Shown: in pieces, positions 15,568 to 23,737 of the stretch
Numbering within the stretch: the stretch's first letter is position 1
Layout of the letters: each line of letters opens with the position of its first letter
NCBI GenBank assembly: GCA_029252045.1
Contig: JAQXCD010000066.1
Location: 1 to 39,542, forward strand
Direction: 5' to 3'
DNA from: Sulfitobacter sp.
GTDB lineage: Bacteria; Pseudomonadota; Alphaproteobacteria; Rhodobacterales; Rhodobacteraceae
DNA length: 39,542 nucleotides
Made by a program: the position numbers and the translations under genes
The notes under the pieces: model-generated
Seen by the model: the letters and a program-made list of their open reading frames with translations, nothing else
Told to the model about the DNA's origin: nothing
Databases searched by the model: none

Positions 15568-16607
15568 ATAATCTCGTCCTCGTCAAACAGGGGGGCTTCT
15601 TCCAGTTGGGTGGCCAACTCACCCACGGCCGCCTCTGCCATGTCGCCGGATTTCACATCGGCGATATGGAACAATGCGTCGCCCTCATGCACAATCGGCA
15701 CAACGGCGCGGCCAACGATGATGCCCGCGTATTTGCTGGCGACCTCGATCTCTTCTTCGCCGAACGGGTCGGAAATGGCAGCGACGATATCGCCTTCTGC
15801 CACCACATCACCCTCGGCCTTATACATCCGTAGCAGCCCGCCCGCAGGGGCGCGCAGCCAGTGACTGTTGGAGCATAGCAGCGGCGCGGCCTTTGGCGCG
15901 GCAATGCCTGCACGCGGCAGCATACCGGTTTCTTTGAGTACGCGCAGGATGCCCGCAACGCCAGCGCGGACCGACATTTCGTCAAACCGCATGCCTTCGC
16001 CTGCCTCATAGAGCAGCACGTCCACGCCGGCCCTCTTGGCTTCTTGGCGCAAGCTGCCATCGCGCAATGACGAGGTCAGGATCACGGGTGCGCCAAATGC
16101 TTTGGCCAGCTTCATAGTCACGCGGTTGTTTGCAGATACCCGTACCTGCGGCAGGTTGATCCGGTTTACAGCGGCGGAGTGCAGATCAATCCCGAGAGAG
16201 CAGCGCGCGACAATCTCGTTCAGGAAAATATACGCCAGCCGCGAGCCGAGCGATCCATGCGGCGATCCCGGAAAACAACGATTCAAATCGCGCCGGTCGG
16301 GCAAATAGCGCGAGTGGTTGAGGAAGCCGAAGGTGTTCACAATCGGCACCACAATCAGCGTGCCATTCAGCGACTTGAGGTTTTTGGAGCGCAGCATACG
16401 CCGCACAATCTCGACGCCGATGACTTCGTCGCCGTGGATGCCCGCGCTGACAAAGGTTGTCGGTCCATCGTGGCGCCCGTGGATGATATGCGCCGACAAG
16501 GTAACAGGGGTGTGATCCGACAGGGTGCTGACGGGGATCTCGATGGTCTTGCGGGTGCCTGCTTCAACAGACTGGCCCGCAATCACAAAAGCGGCGCGTT
16601 TTGTCAT
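15564..16607 (-). CDS. AstE/AspA-family zinc amidohydrolase linked to RimK
   Basis: A 347-aa member of the succinylglutamate desuccinylase/aspartoacylase family, which are M14-like zinc enzymes that cleave amide or peptide bonds. The metal motif His58-x-x-Glu61 is in [11 protein letters not shown], the third ligand is in GIDLHSAA, and the substrate-carboxylate motif is [11 protein letters not shown]. The C-terminal third ([12 protein letters not shown]...[18 protein letters not shown]) resembles a barrel-sandwich/biotinyl-like domain, as in many family members. Its start overlaps the rimK stop (ATGA), so the two are translationally coupled. Inference: it may remove residues that RimK adds, or trim a related product. 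An ectoine-degradation role (DoeB/EutE type) was considered but the rimK linkage argues against it. Confidence 0.85.
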   Translation of the reverse strand: MTKRAAFVIAGQSVEAGTRKTIEIPVSTLSDHTPVTLSAHIIHGRHDGPTTFVSAGIHGDEVIGVEIVRRMLRSKNLKSLNGTLIVVPIVNTFGFLNHSRYLPDRRDLNRCFPGSPHGSLGSRLAYIFLNEIVARCSLGIDLHSAAVNRINLPQVRVSANNRVTMKLAKAFGAPVILTSSLRDGSLRQEAKRAGVDVLLYEAGEGMRFDEMSVRAGVAGILRVLKETGMLPRAGIAAPKAAPLLCSNSHWLRAPAGGLLRMYKAEGDVVAEGDIVAAISDPFGEEEIEVASKYAGIIVGRAVVPIVHEGDALFHIADVKSGDMAEAAVGELATQLEEAPLFDEDEII

Positions 16608-17509
16608 CCCTTGCCTTTGGTTTTGGTTGCGTTGGGTTTGGCGTTCTTTTCTAGATATTCGATGATCATGCCGGCAATATCCAGCCCTGTTGCATTCTCC
16701 ACGCCTTCCAGACCGGGGGAGGAGTTGACCTCCATCACCACTGGGCCGTGGTTGGAGCGCAGCATATCCACGCCGCAGACATTCAGCCCCATCGCCTTGG
16801 CAGACCGCACCGCTGTCGAACGTTCCTCGGGCGAGAGTTTGATCACCTTGGCCGAGCCACCGCGGTGCAGGTTGGAGCGGAAATCCCCCTCTGCACCGGT
16901 ACGCTTCATTGCCGCGACAACCTTGCCGCCCACAACGATCGCACGAATGTCGGTGCCGCCGGCTTCTTTGATGAACTCTTGCAGCAGGATGTTCACACCA
17001 GCACCGCGAAACGCCTCAACCACAGACACAGCCGAACGGTTGGTGTCGGCCAGAACCACGCCGATGCCCTGCGTGCCTTCCAGCAGCTTGATCACCACAG
17101 GCGCGCCACCCGCAAGTTTGAGCACTTCATCGGTCTGTTTCGGGTCATGGGCAAAAGTCGTGACAGGTAGGCCGATCCCGTCCCGCGCCAGCAATTGCAT
17201 CGAGCGCAGCTTGTCGCGCGAGCGGCCAATGCCGACGCTTTCATTCAGCGGATAGACGCCCTGCATCTCGAACTGGCGCAGAACGGCGGTGCCGTAGAAG
17301 GTGACCGAAGCACCGATGCGTGGAATCACGGCGTCATAGCCTTCCAGCTTTTCACCGTTGTAATAAACTTCAGGACGGCGTGACGCGATGTTCATATAGC
17401 AACGCAGCGTGTTGATAATATCCAGAGTATGCCCCCGTGCCTCTGCCGCCTCTTTCAGGCGTTTATGCGAGTACAGGTTCGGGTTGCGGGCCAGCATGGC
17501 TATTTTCAT
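16604..17509 (-). CDS. rimK: RimK-type alpha-L-glutamate ligase
   Basis: A 301-aa ATP-grasp ligase, almost the same length as E. coli RimK and closely similar throughout. E. coli RimK adds glutamates to the C-terminus of ribosomal protein S6 and can make poly-alpha-glutamate. Visible landmarks are MKIAMLARN at the start, [44 protein letters not shown], the ATP-grasp strand [29 protein letters not shown], and the metal-binding [15 protein letters not shown] 17509 is chosen: AAGGA lies seven bases upstream, it follows the protease stop by four bases, and it matches the E. coli N-terminus. A longer open frame up to 17593 only overlaps the protease gene. The last 15 residues are Lys/Asn-rich. Confidence 0.94.
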   Translation of the reverse strand: MKIAMLARNPNLYSHKRLKEAAEARGHTLDIINTLRCYMNIASRRPEVYYNGEKLEGYDAVIPRIGASVTFYGTAVLRQFEMQGVYPLNESVGIGRSRDKLRSMQLLARDGIGLPVTTFAHDPKQTDEVLKLAGGAPVVIKLLEGTQGIGVVLADTNRSAVSVVEAFRGAGVNILLQEFIKEAGGTDIRAIVVGGKVVAAMKRTGAEGDFRSNLHRGGSAKVIKLSPEERSTAVRSAKAMGLNVCGVDMLRSNHGPVVMEVNSSPGLEGVENATGLDIAGMIIEYLEKNAKPNATKTKGKG

Positions 17510-17513
17510 CGGT

Positions 17514-17996
17514 CTATCCTTCAAAGTCGGGCTTGTCGCTGACCAGATAGGACTGGTCGGGGTGGACAAGAATGTTTCGGCTGCGCAGCGCACGGCGCCC
17601 CAGTATCAGCGGAAAGCGCATGTTCCCGCGGTCGGTCAGCGAGATGTCGATCTTCCAACGCCGCCCCGCTAATACCATAGGCGTGCGGATTACGATACGC
17701 GTCTCCGGAGTGCCACTGGTATTTGTGATGTCACGTTTGGTAAACACCGGAAATTCACAGGTCTGCCCTTCGACGCCATGGGGCGAGGGTGCGGTAAAGC
17801 GCACCCATTTCCCGCCGTCTTTGGTAAACGTCTCGATATTCTGGGCATGCAGTGCGGTGGTCTTGGCACCTGTATCGACCTTGATGGCAAAATCCAGCAG
17901 GTTCATCTCGGGCAGGCTGATGCATTCATGCCAGCCGATGACGGTATAGGACTGCGACAGTTGGGTGGTCGTGGTTTTCATACTGGGGTTGTCCAT
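17514..17996 (-). CDS. RimK-linked retropepsin-like aspartic protease (RimB/Zn_protease family)
   Basis: A 160-aa protein of the ATP-dependent zinc protease/DUF785 family, which has a retropepsin-like fold. The catalytic aspartate motif is Asp41-Thr-Gly-Ala in [16 protein letters not shown], and the hydrophobic-hydrophobic-Gly flap-partner motif is [10 protein letters not shown]. In Pseudomonas a related protease (RimB) is encoded with rimK and acts in the same ribosome-modification pathway. Here the gene is upstream of rimK and separated from it by four bases. Starts at 17996 or 17981 are both possible; neither has a clear ribosome site. Active retropepsins are homodimers, which fits the short single-motif chain. 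The target is unknown. Confidence 0.85.
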   Translation of the reverse strand: MDNPSMKTTTTQLSQSYTVIGWHECISLPEMNLLDFAIKVDTGAKTTALHAQNIETFTKDGGKWVRFTAPSPHGVEGQTCEFPVFTKRDITNTSGTPETRIVIRTPMVLAGRRWKIDISLTDRGNMRFPLILGRRALRSRNILVHPDQSYLVSDKPDFEG

Positions 17997-18107
17997 AAGG
18001 GTGCGTAAGGCTTGGATATTGGTGTATTCGCGCGGAAGTTACCAGTCCATGCCGCGTGGCAGAACTGTTGGGGATTGCCGGATTATCTGCAATGATGCCT
18101 GAGGTAG

Positions 18108-18135
18108 AAAAAAAGAGACCCGAAGGCCTCTTTTT
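18108..18135 (-). terminator. Strong intrinsic terminator with UUCG loop
   Basis: On the minus strand an 8-bp stem (AAAAAGAG/CTCTTTTT) continues, after one mismatch, into CC/GG closed by a TTCG loop of the exceptionally stable C-UUCG-G type, and is followed by a run of seven T. On the plus strand the tail is five T, so it may work in both directions. It lies about 155 bases beyond the stop of the acidic secreted protein gene and upstream of the protease-rimK operon, preventing read-through between them. Confidence 0.8.
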
Positions 18136-18290
18136 CATCGTAATTTCCGAACAGCGAGGCGCAATTAGGGGCGCTTATATCCTTGCCATGCACATAGGAA
18201 CGCCACATATCTGGCTTTGTCAGTACAGGCATTTCCTTGTGTAGTGGCAGGTCTGTTATCGCCGTCACGAATGTCGCCGCTGACCTGGGC
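18136..18290 (-). other. Unassigned stretch before the UUCG terminator; possible 3' UTR or small RNA
   Basis: This 155-base stretch lies between the stop of the acidic secreted protein gene and the strong terminator at 18108-18135. It holds a short minus-strand frame (starting at MPVLTKPDMWRS) that runs through the terminator hairpin, which makes a protein unlikely. AAGGA is only one base from that ATG, too near for normal initiation. It could be a long 3' untranslated region or a 3'-derived small RNA. No promoter of its own was recognised. Bases 17997-18107 between the terminator and the protease gene show no gene. Confidence 0.25.
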
Positions 18291-18755
18291 TTAGGCCTGT
18301 GTATTCTCGTCACGGCTGGTCATTTCAATGCCAGTCACAGGCGCAACGTCTATGGCTACTTCCATAAACACAGGTTCCGCCAGCGAGGGATAAACCTGTG
18401 GGTCGTCATCGACCATTAGACCTTCATTGAGGTCGGTAACGCTATAGTCGATAGGTTGATTTTGCTCTGTTTGCTCAACGGATTCCATGAATATGCCGCT
18501 GTCATCCACAGGGCTGATATCTGTCCCGGCTTCAGAAACGGCAGTTGCGTCTTGTTCCTGTTGGTCGACGGATTCCGCGCGCGTGTCGCCTTCCGCAACG
18601 GAAATCGTGTTCGGCTCTGCGGCGGCTGTCGTTTCACAGCCGCTGCATTCTGATGTTTCGCTGCTCGCGTCCTGTGCGGATACAACGGAAAGAGATGTAA
18701 GAAATACTGCTAGTGCAAGTGTTCCGACCTTGATCGGGAACGAGGGGGTTTTCAT
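18291..18755 (-). CDS. Acidic secreted protein of unknown function
   Basis: A 154-aa protein I do not recognise. It begins with a clear signal peptide (MKTPSFPIKVGTLALAVFLTSLSVVSA), so it should be exported. The mature chain is strongly acidic and rich in Glu, Asp, Ser, Thr and Gln with no obvious fold. It has a single pair of cysteines close to the new N-terminus (SECSGCET, a CxxC), and the rest is probably disordered. Real expression is supported by an extended -10 promoter at 18801-18831 and a terminator downstream. The acidic, low-complexity nature could suit a cation-binding or matrix-associated protein, but that is only a guess. Confidence 0.6.
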   Translation of the reverse strand: MKTPSFPIKVGTLALAVFLTSLSVVSAQDASSETSECSGCETTAAAEPNTISVAEGDTRAESVDQQEQDATAVSEAGTDISPVDDSGIFMESVEQTEQNQPIDYSVTDLNEGLMVDDDPQVYPSLAEPVFMEVAIDVAPVTGIEMTSRDENTQA

Positions 18756-18800
18756 GTTTCACCATGGTTTATTTGTTAATCGCGGATTGCGACAATGACT

Positions 18801-18831
18801 ATTATAGCATCTTCGAAATAACAGACGTCAT
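18801..18831 (-). promoter_or_regulatory. Extended -10 promoter for the acidic secreted protein
   Basis: On the minus strand a perfect TATAAT (18801-18806) is preceded by TGC, forming an extended -10 element. A partial -35 (ATGACG, 18826-18831) lies 19 bases upstream, a long spacer that an extended -10 can tolerate. The predicted transcript would have a leader of about 40 bases before the ATG at 18755. Bases 18832-18980 contain no gene, only two copies of AATCTGGC about 25 bases apart. Confidence 0.55.
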
Positions 18832-18980
18832 GGTTCCTTGCGCAGTCCAGGAGCGGCTCGAAAATCTGGCCAATCTGCCACTATAGGCAATCTGGCTGGG
18901 GTTAATACGAGGGGTCTGGGAAAACGGTTACCCTGTGCTGCAATGGCCTTGGGCGGAGCCTCACTTTTCCACGGGCGCAT

Positions 18981-19012
18981 AAAGAAAGGCCCCGCCAACC
19001 GGCAGGGCCTTT
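18981..19012 (-). terminator. Intrinsic terminator of the purine operon
   Basis: The minus strand has AAAGGCCC-(mismatch)-GCC / GGC-(mismatch)-GGGCCTTT, an 8-bp plus 3-bp stem with a 4-base loop, followed by TTTCTTTAT. It starts 22 bases after the stop of the BMP-type binding protein, the last gene of the seven-gene operon. The complementary A-run on the other side gives little reverse activity, and no plus-strand gene lies upstream to use it. Confidence 0.85.
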
Positions 19013-19033
19013 CCTTGTTTCAAGAGCCGCAGT

Positions 19034-20125
19034 TTACTGCGGGATCTCGCCTTCGATGCCTTCAACGTAGAAGTTCATGCCAGCCAATGTGCCGTCATCC
19101 GCTGTAGCACCGGCTGCCAGAAACTCGGAGCCGTCCTGCTTGTTCAGCGGGCCGGTGAACGCGTGGTAAGATCCGTCCGCCAGTGACGCCTTTAGCGCCA
19201 GTGCTTCGGCTTTTACCTCAGCTGGTACCGCGTCGGAAATTTCGCCGATGCCAACCATGCCTGCGCCAATGCCGTCCCATGTATCTGTGGACGTCCATGT
19301 GCCGTCTTTGACCGCCTGAACGCGCGCGATATAGTAGGGCGCCCAGTCATCAATGATGGAAGACACGCGCGGGAATGGCGCGTACTGGCTCATGTCAGAT
19401 GCCTGACCGAAGGTCACGACGTTGCCCGCCTCCTGTGCCGCCGCCTGAGGGGCTGTAGAGTCGGTATGCTGCAGGATCACGTCCGCGCCCTGTTCGATCA
19501 GAACCTTGGCCGCATCGGCTTCTTTTGCCGGATCAAACCATGTGTAGGCCCAGACGATTTTGAACTGAACATCAGGGTTTGATTTGCGCGCATGAATGAA
19601 CGCCGAGTTGATGCCACGGATCACCTCGGGGATCGGATAAGAGCCGATATAGCCCACGGTGTTTGACTTGGTCATCTTGCCGGCGATGTGGCCCTGAATG
19701 GCGCGGCCCTCGTAGAAACGTGCCGAATAGGTGCTCACGTTGTCGGCGCGTTTGTAGCCTGTAGCGTGCTCGAACTTCACGTTCGGGAACTTCGCCGCGA
19801 CGTTGATCGTCGGGTCCATGTAGCCGAAGGATGTGGTGAAGATCAGGTCAGCGCCGTCCAGCGCCATCTGCGTCATTACACGCTCGGAATCGGGGCCCTC
19901 TGCCACGCTCTCGACAAACACGGTCTCGACGCTGTCGCCGAAATGCTCTTCAACGGCCAAACGGCCCTTGTTGTGCTCGTACGTCCAGCCGCCATCGCCG
20001 ACGGGACCGACATATACGAAGCCGATTTTGGTCTTGTCGTCTTGTGCAAAAGCAGGTGCGGCAAAGCTTGCCGCAAAGGCCGCGCTGGCAAGCAGTTTGG
20101 CCGCTTGGCGTTTGGTGAATTTCAT
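19034..20125 (-). CDS. BMP-family nucleoside/purine ABC transporter substrate-binding protein
   Basis: A 363-aa periplasmic binding protein of the BMP (basic membrane protein/PnrA-like) family, which binds purine nucleosides or bases for import. The signal peptide (MKFTKRQAAKLLASAAFAASFAAPAFAQ) is of the type with Lys/Arg followed by an Ala-rich core. The mature N-terminus KIGFVYVGPVGDGGWTYEHN is the family signature, and ligand-contact stretches such as FTTSFGYMDP, YIGSYPIPEVIRGINSAF and VILQHTDSTAPQ follow. ATG 20125 has GGAGA eight bases upstream; a longer open frame to 20248 is not conserved-looking. It is the last gene of the operon, 43 bases after the second permease, and the terminator follows. 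Confidence 0.92.
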   Translation of the reverse strand: MKFTKRQAAKLLASAAFAASFAAPAFAQDDKTKIGFVYVGPVGDGGWTYEHNKGRLAVEEHFGDSVETVFVESVAEGPDSERVMTQMALDGADLIFTTSFGYMDPTINVAAKFPNVKFEHATGYKRADNVSTYSARFYEGRAIQGHIAGKMTKSNTVGYIGSYPIPEVIRGINSAFIHARKSNPDVQFKIVWAYTWFDPAKEADAAKVLIEQGADVILQHTDSTAPQAAAQEAGNVVTFGQASDMSQYAPFPRVSSIIDDWAPYYIARVQAVKDGTWTSTDTWDGIGAGMVGIGEISDAVPAEVKAEALALKASLADGSYHAFTGPLNKQDGSEFLAAGATADDGTLAGMNFYVEGIEGEIPQ

Positions 20126-20168
20126 CGTGGAAGTCTCCCCAGTTGGTTTTCTATGGCAGTCATATGCC

Positions 20169-21089
20169 TCAGGATGAGGCGTGGAAAATGCGTCCCAGTG
20201 ATGCGGGTGCAGCACCCTTGTCGCGCGACAGGAACACAAGGACAACAATCGTTATTACGTAGGGCGACATTGCCAGATATTCCACAGGAATGGCAACGCC
20301 CGCGCCTTGCAGATTCAGCTGTAATTGTACCAAGCCGCCAAAAAGATAGGCGCCCAGCAGCAGCCGGAATGGCTTCCAACTGGCGAATACCACCAGTGCG
20401 AGAGCGATCCAGCCGATCCCGGCGGTCATACCCTCGGTCCATTGGGGTACGCGGATCAGGCTGATATAAGCGCCGCCTACACCTGCGCAGGCCCCGCCAA
20501 ACATAATGGCCAGCGTCCGGATGCGGACAACCTTGTACCCTAGTGCATGGGCGGCATCGTGATTTTCGCCAACTGCGCGCAACACCAACCCGATACGCGT
20601 GTATTTGAGCACAGCCCAAACCGCGACAACCAAGGCAAGACCCAGATAAACAATAAGATCATGGCTTAATATAATAGGACCAAATATCGGAATTTCAGCC
20701 AGCGAGCCAAAGTCTACATCGGCCAGCCGTGGCGGCTTTACCCCTACATAGCTTTGCCCCAGCAACGCCGAGAACCCCAACCCGAAAAGCGTCAGCGCCA
20801 AACCCGACGCCACCTGATTTGCCAGCATGACTTGGGTGAGAAAGGCAAACAGCAAGCTCAACACTGCGCCGCCAACCGCGGCGGCCGCAAAGCCCAGCAG
20901 CGGTGATCCTGTCTCTACGGCCGTGGCAAAGCCGCAGATTGCGCCGATGATCATCATACCCTCGACGCCGAGGTTCAGCACACCTGTTTTCTCGACCACC
21001 AGCTCGCCCACCGCAGCGAAGATCAGCGGCGTAGCGGCGACGAAGAAGCCCGCGATAAACAGGATCGGATTGATTGCTGACAGGTCCAT
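20169..21089 (-). CDS. Nucleoside-type ABC transporter permease (second)
   Basis: A 306-aa integral membrane permease of the BPD_transp_2 family, partner of the BMP binding protein. It is built of about eight to ten hydrophobic helices; the conserved family stretch GELVVEKTGVLNLGVEGMM lies at residues 28-46, and the coupling region with YTRIGLVLRAVGENHDAAHALGY is around residues 165-187. It resembles the smaller permease (YufQ/NupQ type) of nucleoside importers. It shares one base with the upstream permease gene (stop and start overlap) and has GGAGGT six bases before its ATG. With the other permease it should form the heterodimeric channel. Confidence 0.9.
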   Translation of the reverse strand: MDLSAINPILFIAGFFVAATPLIFAAVGELVVEKTGVLNLGVEGMMIIGAICGFATAVETGSPLLGFAAAAVGGAVLSLLFAFLTQVMLANQVASGLALTLFGLGFSALLGQSYVGVKPPRLADVDFGSLAEIPIFGPIILSHDLIVYLGLALVVAVWAVLKYTRIGLVLRAVGENHDAAHALGYKVVRIRTLAIMFGGACAGVGGAYISLIRVPQWTEGMTAGIGWIALALVVFASWKPFRLLLGAYLFGGLVQLQLNLQGAGVAIPVEYLAMSPYVITIVVLVFLSRDKGAAPASLGRIFHASS

Positions 21090-22171
21090 TACGCCACCTC
21101 CGTCCGGCCCAAGCGCAGCCGGTAATTTGTGAACAGATCAAAAGCCAGCAGGAAAAACAGCAGCATTCCCTGAAACACCTGAATGGCCGCAGCAGGCAGA
21201 CCCAGTTTGGACTGCGCAATGTCACCGCCGATATATGTCAGTGCCATCAGCCCGCCCGCCAGCAAAATGCCAACCGGATTCAAGCGGCCCAGAAATGCTA
21301 CGATAATCGCGGTAAACCCGTAGCCCACGTTGAAATCGATTGTGACCTGCCCTGCCGGACCGGATACCTCAAACACGCCTGCCAGCCCTGCAAGAAGGCC
21401 TGACATGCCCAGACAAAACAGCACAAGCCGGGCAGGATTCACACCAGAGAACGCCGCAGCACGCGGCGCATCACCCGTGACGCGAATGGCAAAGCCAAGG
21501 CGGTGACGCGCCAGCAGCACATAGCCAAAGATCACGGCAATGAACGCGGCAACCACACCCCAATGCATACCGGATCCGGTGATCAGTTCGGCGTTATGCG
21601 CACTGGCGTATTGCTGCAAGTTTCGCGAGCCGGGAAAGCCGAACCCTTCGGGGTTTTTCATCAGCCCCAGCGACATCGAAGCCAAAAACTGCTCAGCTAC
21701 ATAGACCAGCATCAAGGAGACCAGAATTTCATTGGTCCCGAACTTTACCTTCAACACCGCAGGGATCATGGCCCAGATCCAGCCACCAAATGCGCCTGCC
21801 AGCACCATCAGCGGAAAGATAAACACACTTTCCATCGGGTAGAACGCCAGCCCCACGCCCGCGCCGAACAGCGCGCCCATAATATACTGGCCTTCCGCAC
21901 CGATGTTCCAGATGCCCGCCTTGAACCCAAGGCTCAGACCAATGGCAATCAAGACCAGCGGCGCGCCTTTGATCAGCAATTGCGGACGGTAGAAAAACGC
22001 AAACTCGCCAAACAAGGGTTCCCAAAAGATGGTGCGGATGGCTTCCAGCGGGTCTTTACCCAGCAGCGCAAACAAAAGCCCGCCAAATAACATTGTTGCA
22101 AGGACCGCCAGCAAAGGGGCCGCAAGCGAGAACGTGCGGCTCGGCTCCGGGCGCTTTTCCAAAGCAATCAT
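21089..22171 (-). CDS. Nucleoside-type ABC transporter permease (first)
   Basis: A 360-aa integral membrane permease of the BPD_transp_2 family, similar to YufP/NupP. The N-terminal tail is basic (EKRPEPSR) and cytoplasmic; hydrophobic helices start at residue 17. The conserved region GFKAGIWNIGAEGQYIMGALFGAG and the coupling segment RHRLGFAIRVTGDAPRAAAFSGVNP are present. GGAGGT is placed five to six bases before the ATG, an ideal ribosome site. The gene starts 48 bases after the ATPase stop and overlaps the second permease gene by one base. Together with the ATPase and binding protein it completes a purine/nucleoside importer. Confidence 0.9.
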   Translation of the reverse strand: MIALEKRPEPSRTFSLAAPLLAVLATMLFGGLLFALLGKDPLEAIRTIFWEPLFGEFAFFYRPQLLIKGAPLVLIAIGLSLGFKAGIWNIGAEGQYIMGALFGAGVGLAFYPMESVFIFPLMVLAGAFGGWIWAMIPAVLKVKFGTNEILVSLMLVYVAEQFLASMSLGLMKNPEGFGFPGSRNLQQYASAHNAELITGSGMHWGVVAAFIAVIFGYVLLARHRLGFAIRVTGDAPRAAAFSGVNPARLVLFCLGMSGLLAGLAGVFEVSGPAGQVTIDFNVGYGFTAIIVAFLGRLNPVGILLAGGLMALTYIGGDIAQSKLGLPAAAIQVFQGMLLFFLLAFDLFTNYRLRLGRTEVA

Positions 22172-22219
22172 GTGCGACCTCCGGTCTTCATTGTGCCTCT
22201 AAACTCAAATCCTGCGGGC

Positions 22220-23737
22220 TCAAACATGCGCCACCTCCATGCCGTGGGCGCCACCCATCATCAAACCGATTTCTTCCACCGTGATCCCCTGTGCGGGACG
22301 TGGATCAGACAGACGGCCTTCGTTCAACGCGGCAAATCGGTCGGATATTTCCATCAACTCGTCCAGATCCTGACTGATTACAATCAAGGCGGCTCCGTTT
22401 TGCGCCAGATCCAGCAGCGCCTGCCGGATGGCAGCGGCGGCAGAGGCATCCACCCCCCATGTCGGCTGATTGACGACAAAGACCTCGGGCCGCTGCATGA
22501 CTTCACGGCCAATCACAAACTTTTGCAAATTCCCGCCCGACAAAGAACGCGCAGCGGCGTGCGGGCCGGGGGTACGCACGTCAAACTGCTTGATTACATC
22601 TTCTGCAAACTGTCTGGCTGCGGGCCAGTTCAAAAAGCCACCCTTGTCCAGCCCCTGACGCAAGGCACCGGTGAGCATGGCGTTCTCTGTCAGCGACATG
22701 TCAGGGGCGGCGGCATGGCCCATCCGCTCTTCGGGGGCTGTGAGCAGACCACGCGCGCGGCGCGCGGTAGGGCCAAGCGGGCCAATGTCTTCGCCCTTTA
22801 GTACCACCATGCCCCGTCCGGCAGGTCTCTCGCCGGATAGGGCCGCCAGCAGCTCGTCCTGACCGTTGCCCGCAACTCCGCCGATGCCCAGAATTTCGCC
22901 AGCCCGCAATTCAAGTGATATGTCCTTGAGGGCCATGCCAAATGTGTTGGGGGCTTTGGCACGAAGCCCTGTAAGGCTCAATAGTACGTCGCCTGCTGGT
23001 TGTGCTGCACGCGTTGGCGTTTGCAGCAGCTTGCCCACCATCAATTCCGCCATCTCGCGGGCGGTGGTTTCGCGCGGCATGCAATGGCCGACAACTTTAC
23101 CCAAACGCAAAATGGTGGCACTGTCACACAGGGTCCGGATCTCCTCCAGTTTGTGGGAAATATACAGGATCGCGGTGCCCTCGGCGCTGAGTTTGCGCAG
23201 GGTTTTGAACAGGATTTCGACCTCTTGAGGTGTCAGAACCGATGTCGGCTCGTCCATGATCAACAATTTGGGTTCTTGCAACAAGCACCGGATGATCTCT
23301 ACGCGCTGCCGTTCGCCTGCGGATAAATCACCAACAATCCGGTCGGGGGACAGCGGCAGGCCGTAAGCCTCGGAAACCGCGCTGATTCGAGCTGACAACT
23401 CGCTCAGTTTCGGGGCATTCTCCATCCCGAGTGCGATGTTTTCCGCCACACTCAACGCATCGAAAAGCGAAAAATGTTGGAACACCATGCCCACGCCAGC
23501 CGCACGCGCCGCACGCGGCTCGGACGGGGTGAAGGGGGCACCGTTCATGTGCATTTGCCCGCTATCGGGTCTCACCAATCCGTAGATCATCTTTACCAAT
23601 GTCGATTTGCCAGCCCCGTTTTCACCTAGCAGGGCATGCACTTCACCTGCTGCAATGCTCAGCGAAACATCGTCATTGGCAACGACACCCGGATAGGCTT
23701 TGGTCAGTGCATTGAGCGATAGCAGCGGTTGGGTCAT
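22220..23737 (-). CDS. ABC transporter ATPase, two-cassette (nucleoside-type)
   Basis: A 505-aa ATP-binding protein with two tandem ABC cassettes, the arrangement used by BMP-type nucleoside importers and by sugar importers. The first cassette is canonical: Walker A GENGAGKST (about residue 38), signature LSAGERQRVEI and Walker B LLIMDEPTSVL. The second has a degenerate Walker A (GVAGNGQDELL, lacking the usual Lys-Ser/Thr), signature LSGGNLQKFVIGRE and Walker B VFVVNQPTWGVD where Asn-Gln replaces the usual Asp-Glu. This asymmetry is normal for this family. GGAGGT lies six bases upstream of the ATG, and the start overlaps the xdhC stop by four bases. Confidence 0.93.
   Translation of the reverse strand: MTQPLLSLNALTKAYPGVVANDDVSLSIAAGEVHALLGENGAGKSTLVKMIYGLVRPDSGQMHMNGAPFTPSEPRAARAAGVGMVFQHFSLFDALSVAENIALGMENAPKLSELSARISAVSEAYGLPLSPDRIVGDLSAGERQRVEIIRCLLQEPKLLIMDEPTSVLTPQEVEILFKTLRKLSAEGTAILYISHKLEEIRTLCDSATILRLGKVVGHCMPRETTAREMAELMVGKLLQTPTRAAQPAGDVLLSLTGLRAKAPNTFGMALKDISLELRAGEILGIGGVAGNGQDELLAALSGERPAGRGMVVLKGEDIGPLGPTARRARGLLTAPEERMGHAAAPDMSLTENAMLTGALRQGLDKGGFLNWPAARQFAEDVIKQFDVRTPGPHAAARSLSGGNLQKFVIGREVMQRPEVFVVNQPTWGVDASAAAAIRQALLDLAQNGAALIVISQDLDELMEISDRFAALNEGRLSDPRPAQGITVEEIGLMMGGAHGMEVAHV

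Noticed and set aside
15564-16607. Ectoine-degradation deacetylase (DoeB/EutE) because ectC is adjacent
   Set aside because: The gene is on the opposite strand to ectC, coupled by ATGA to rimK, and no doeA/eutD or ectoine transporter gene is nearby.
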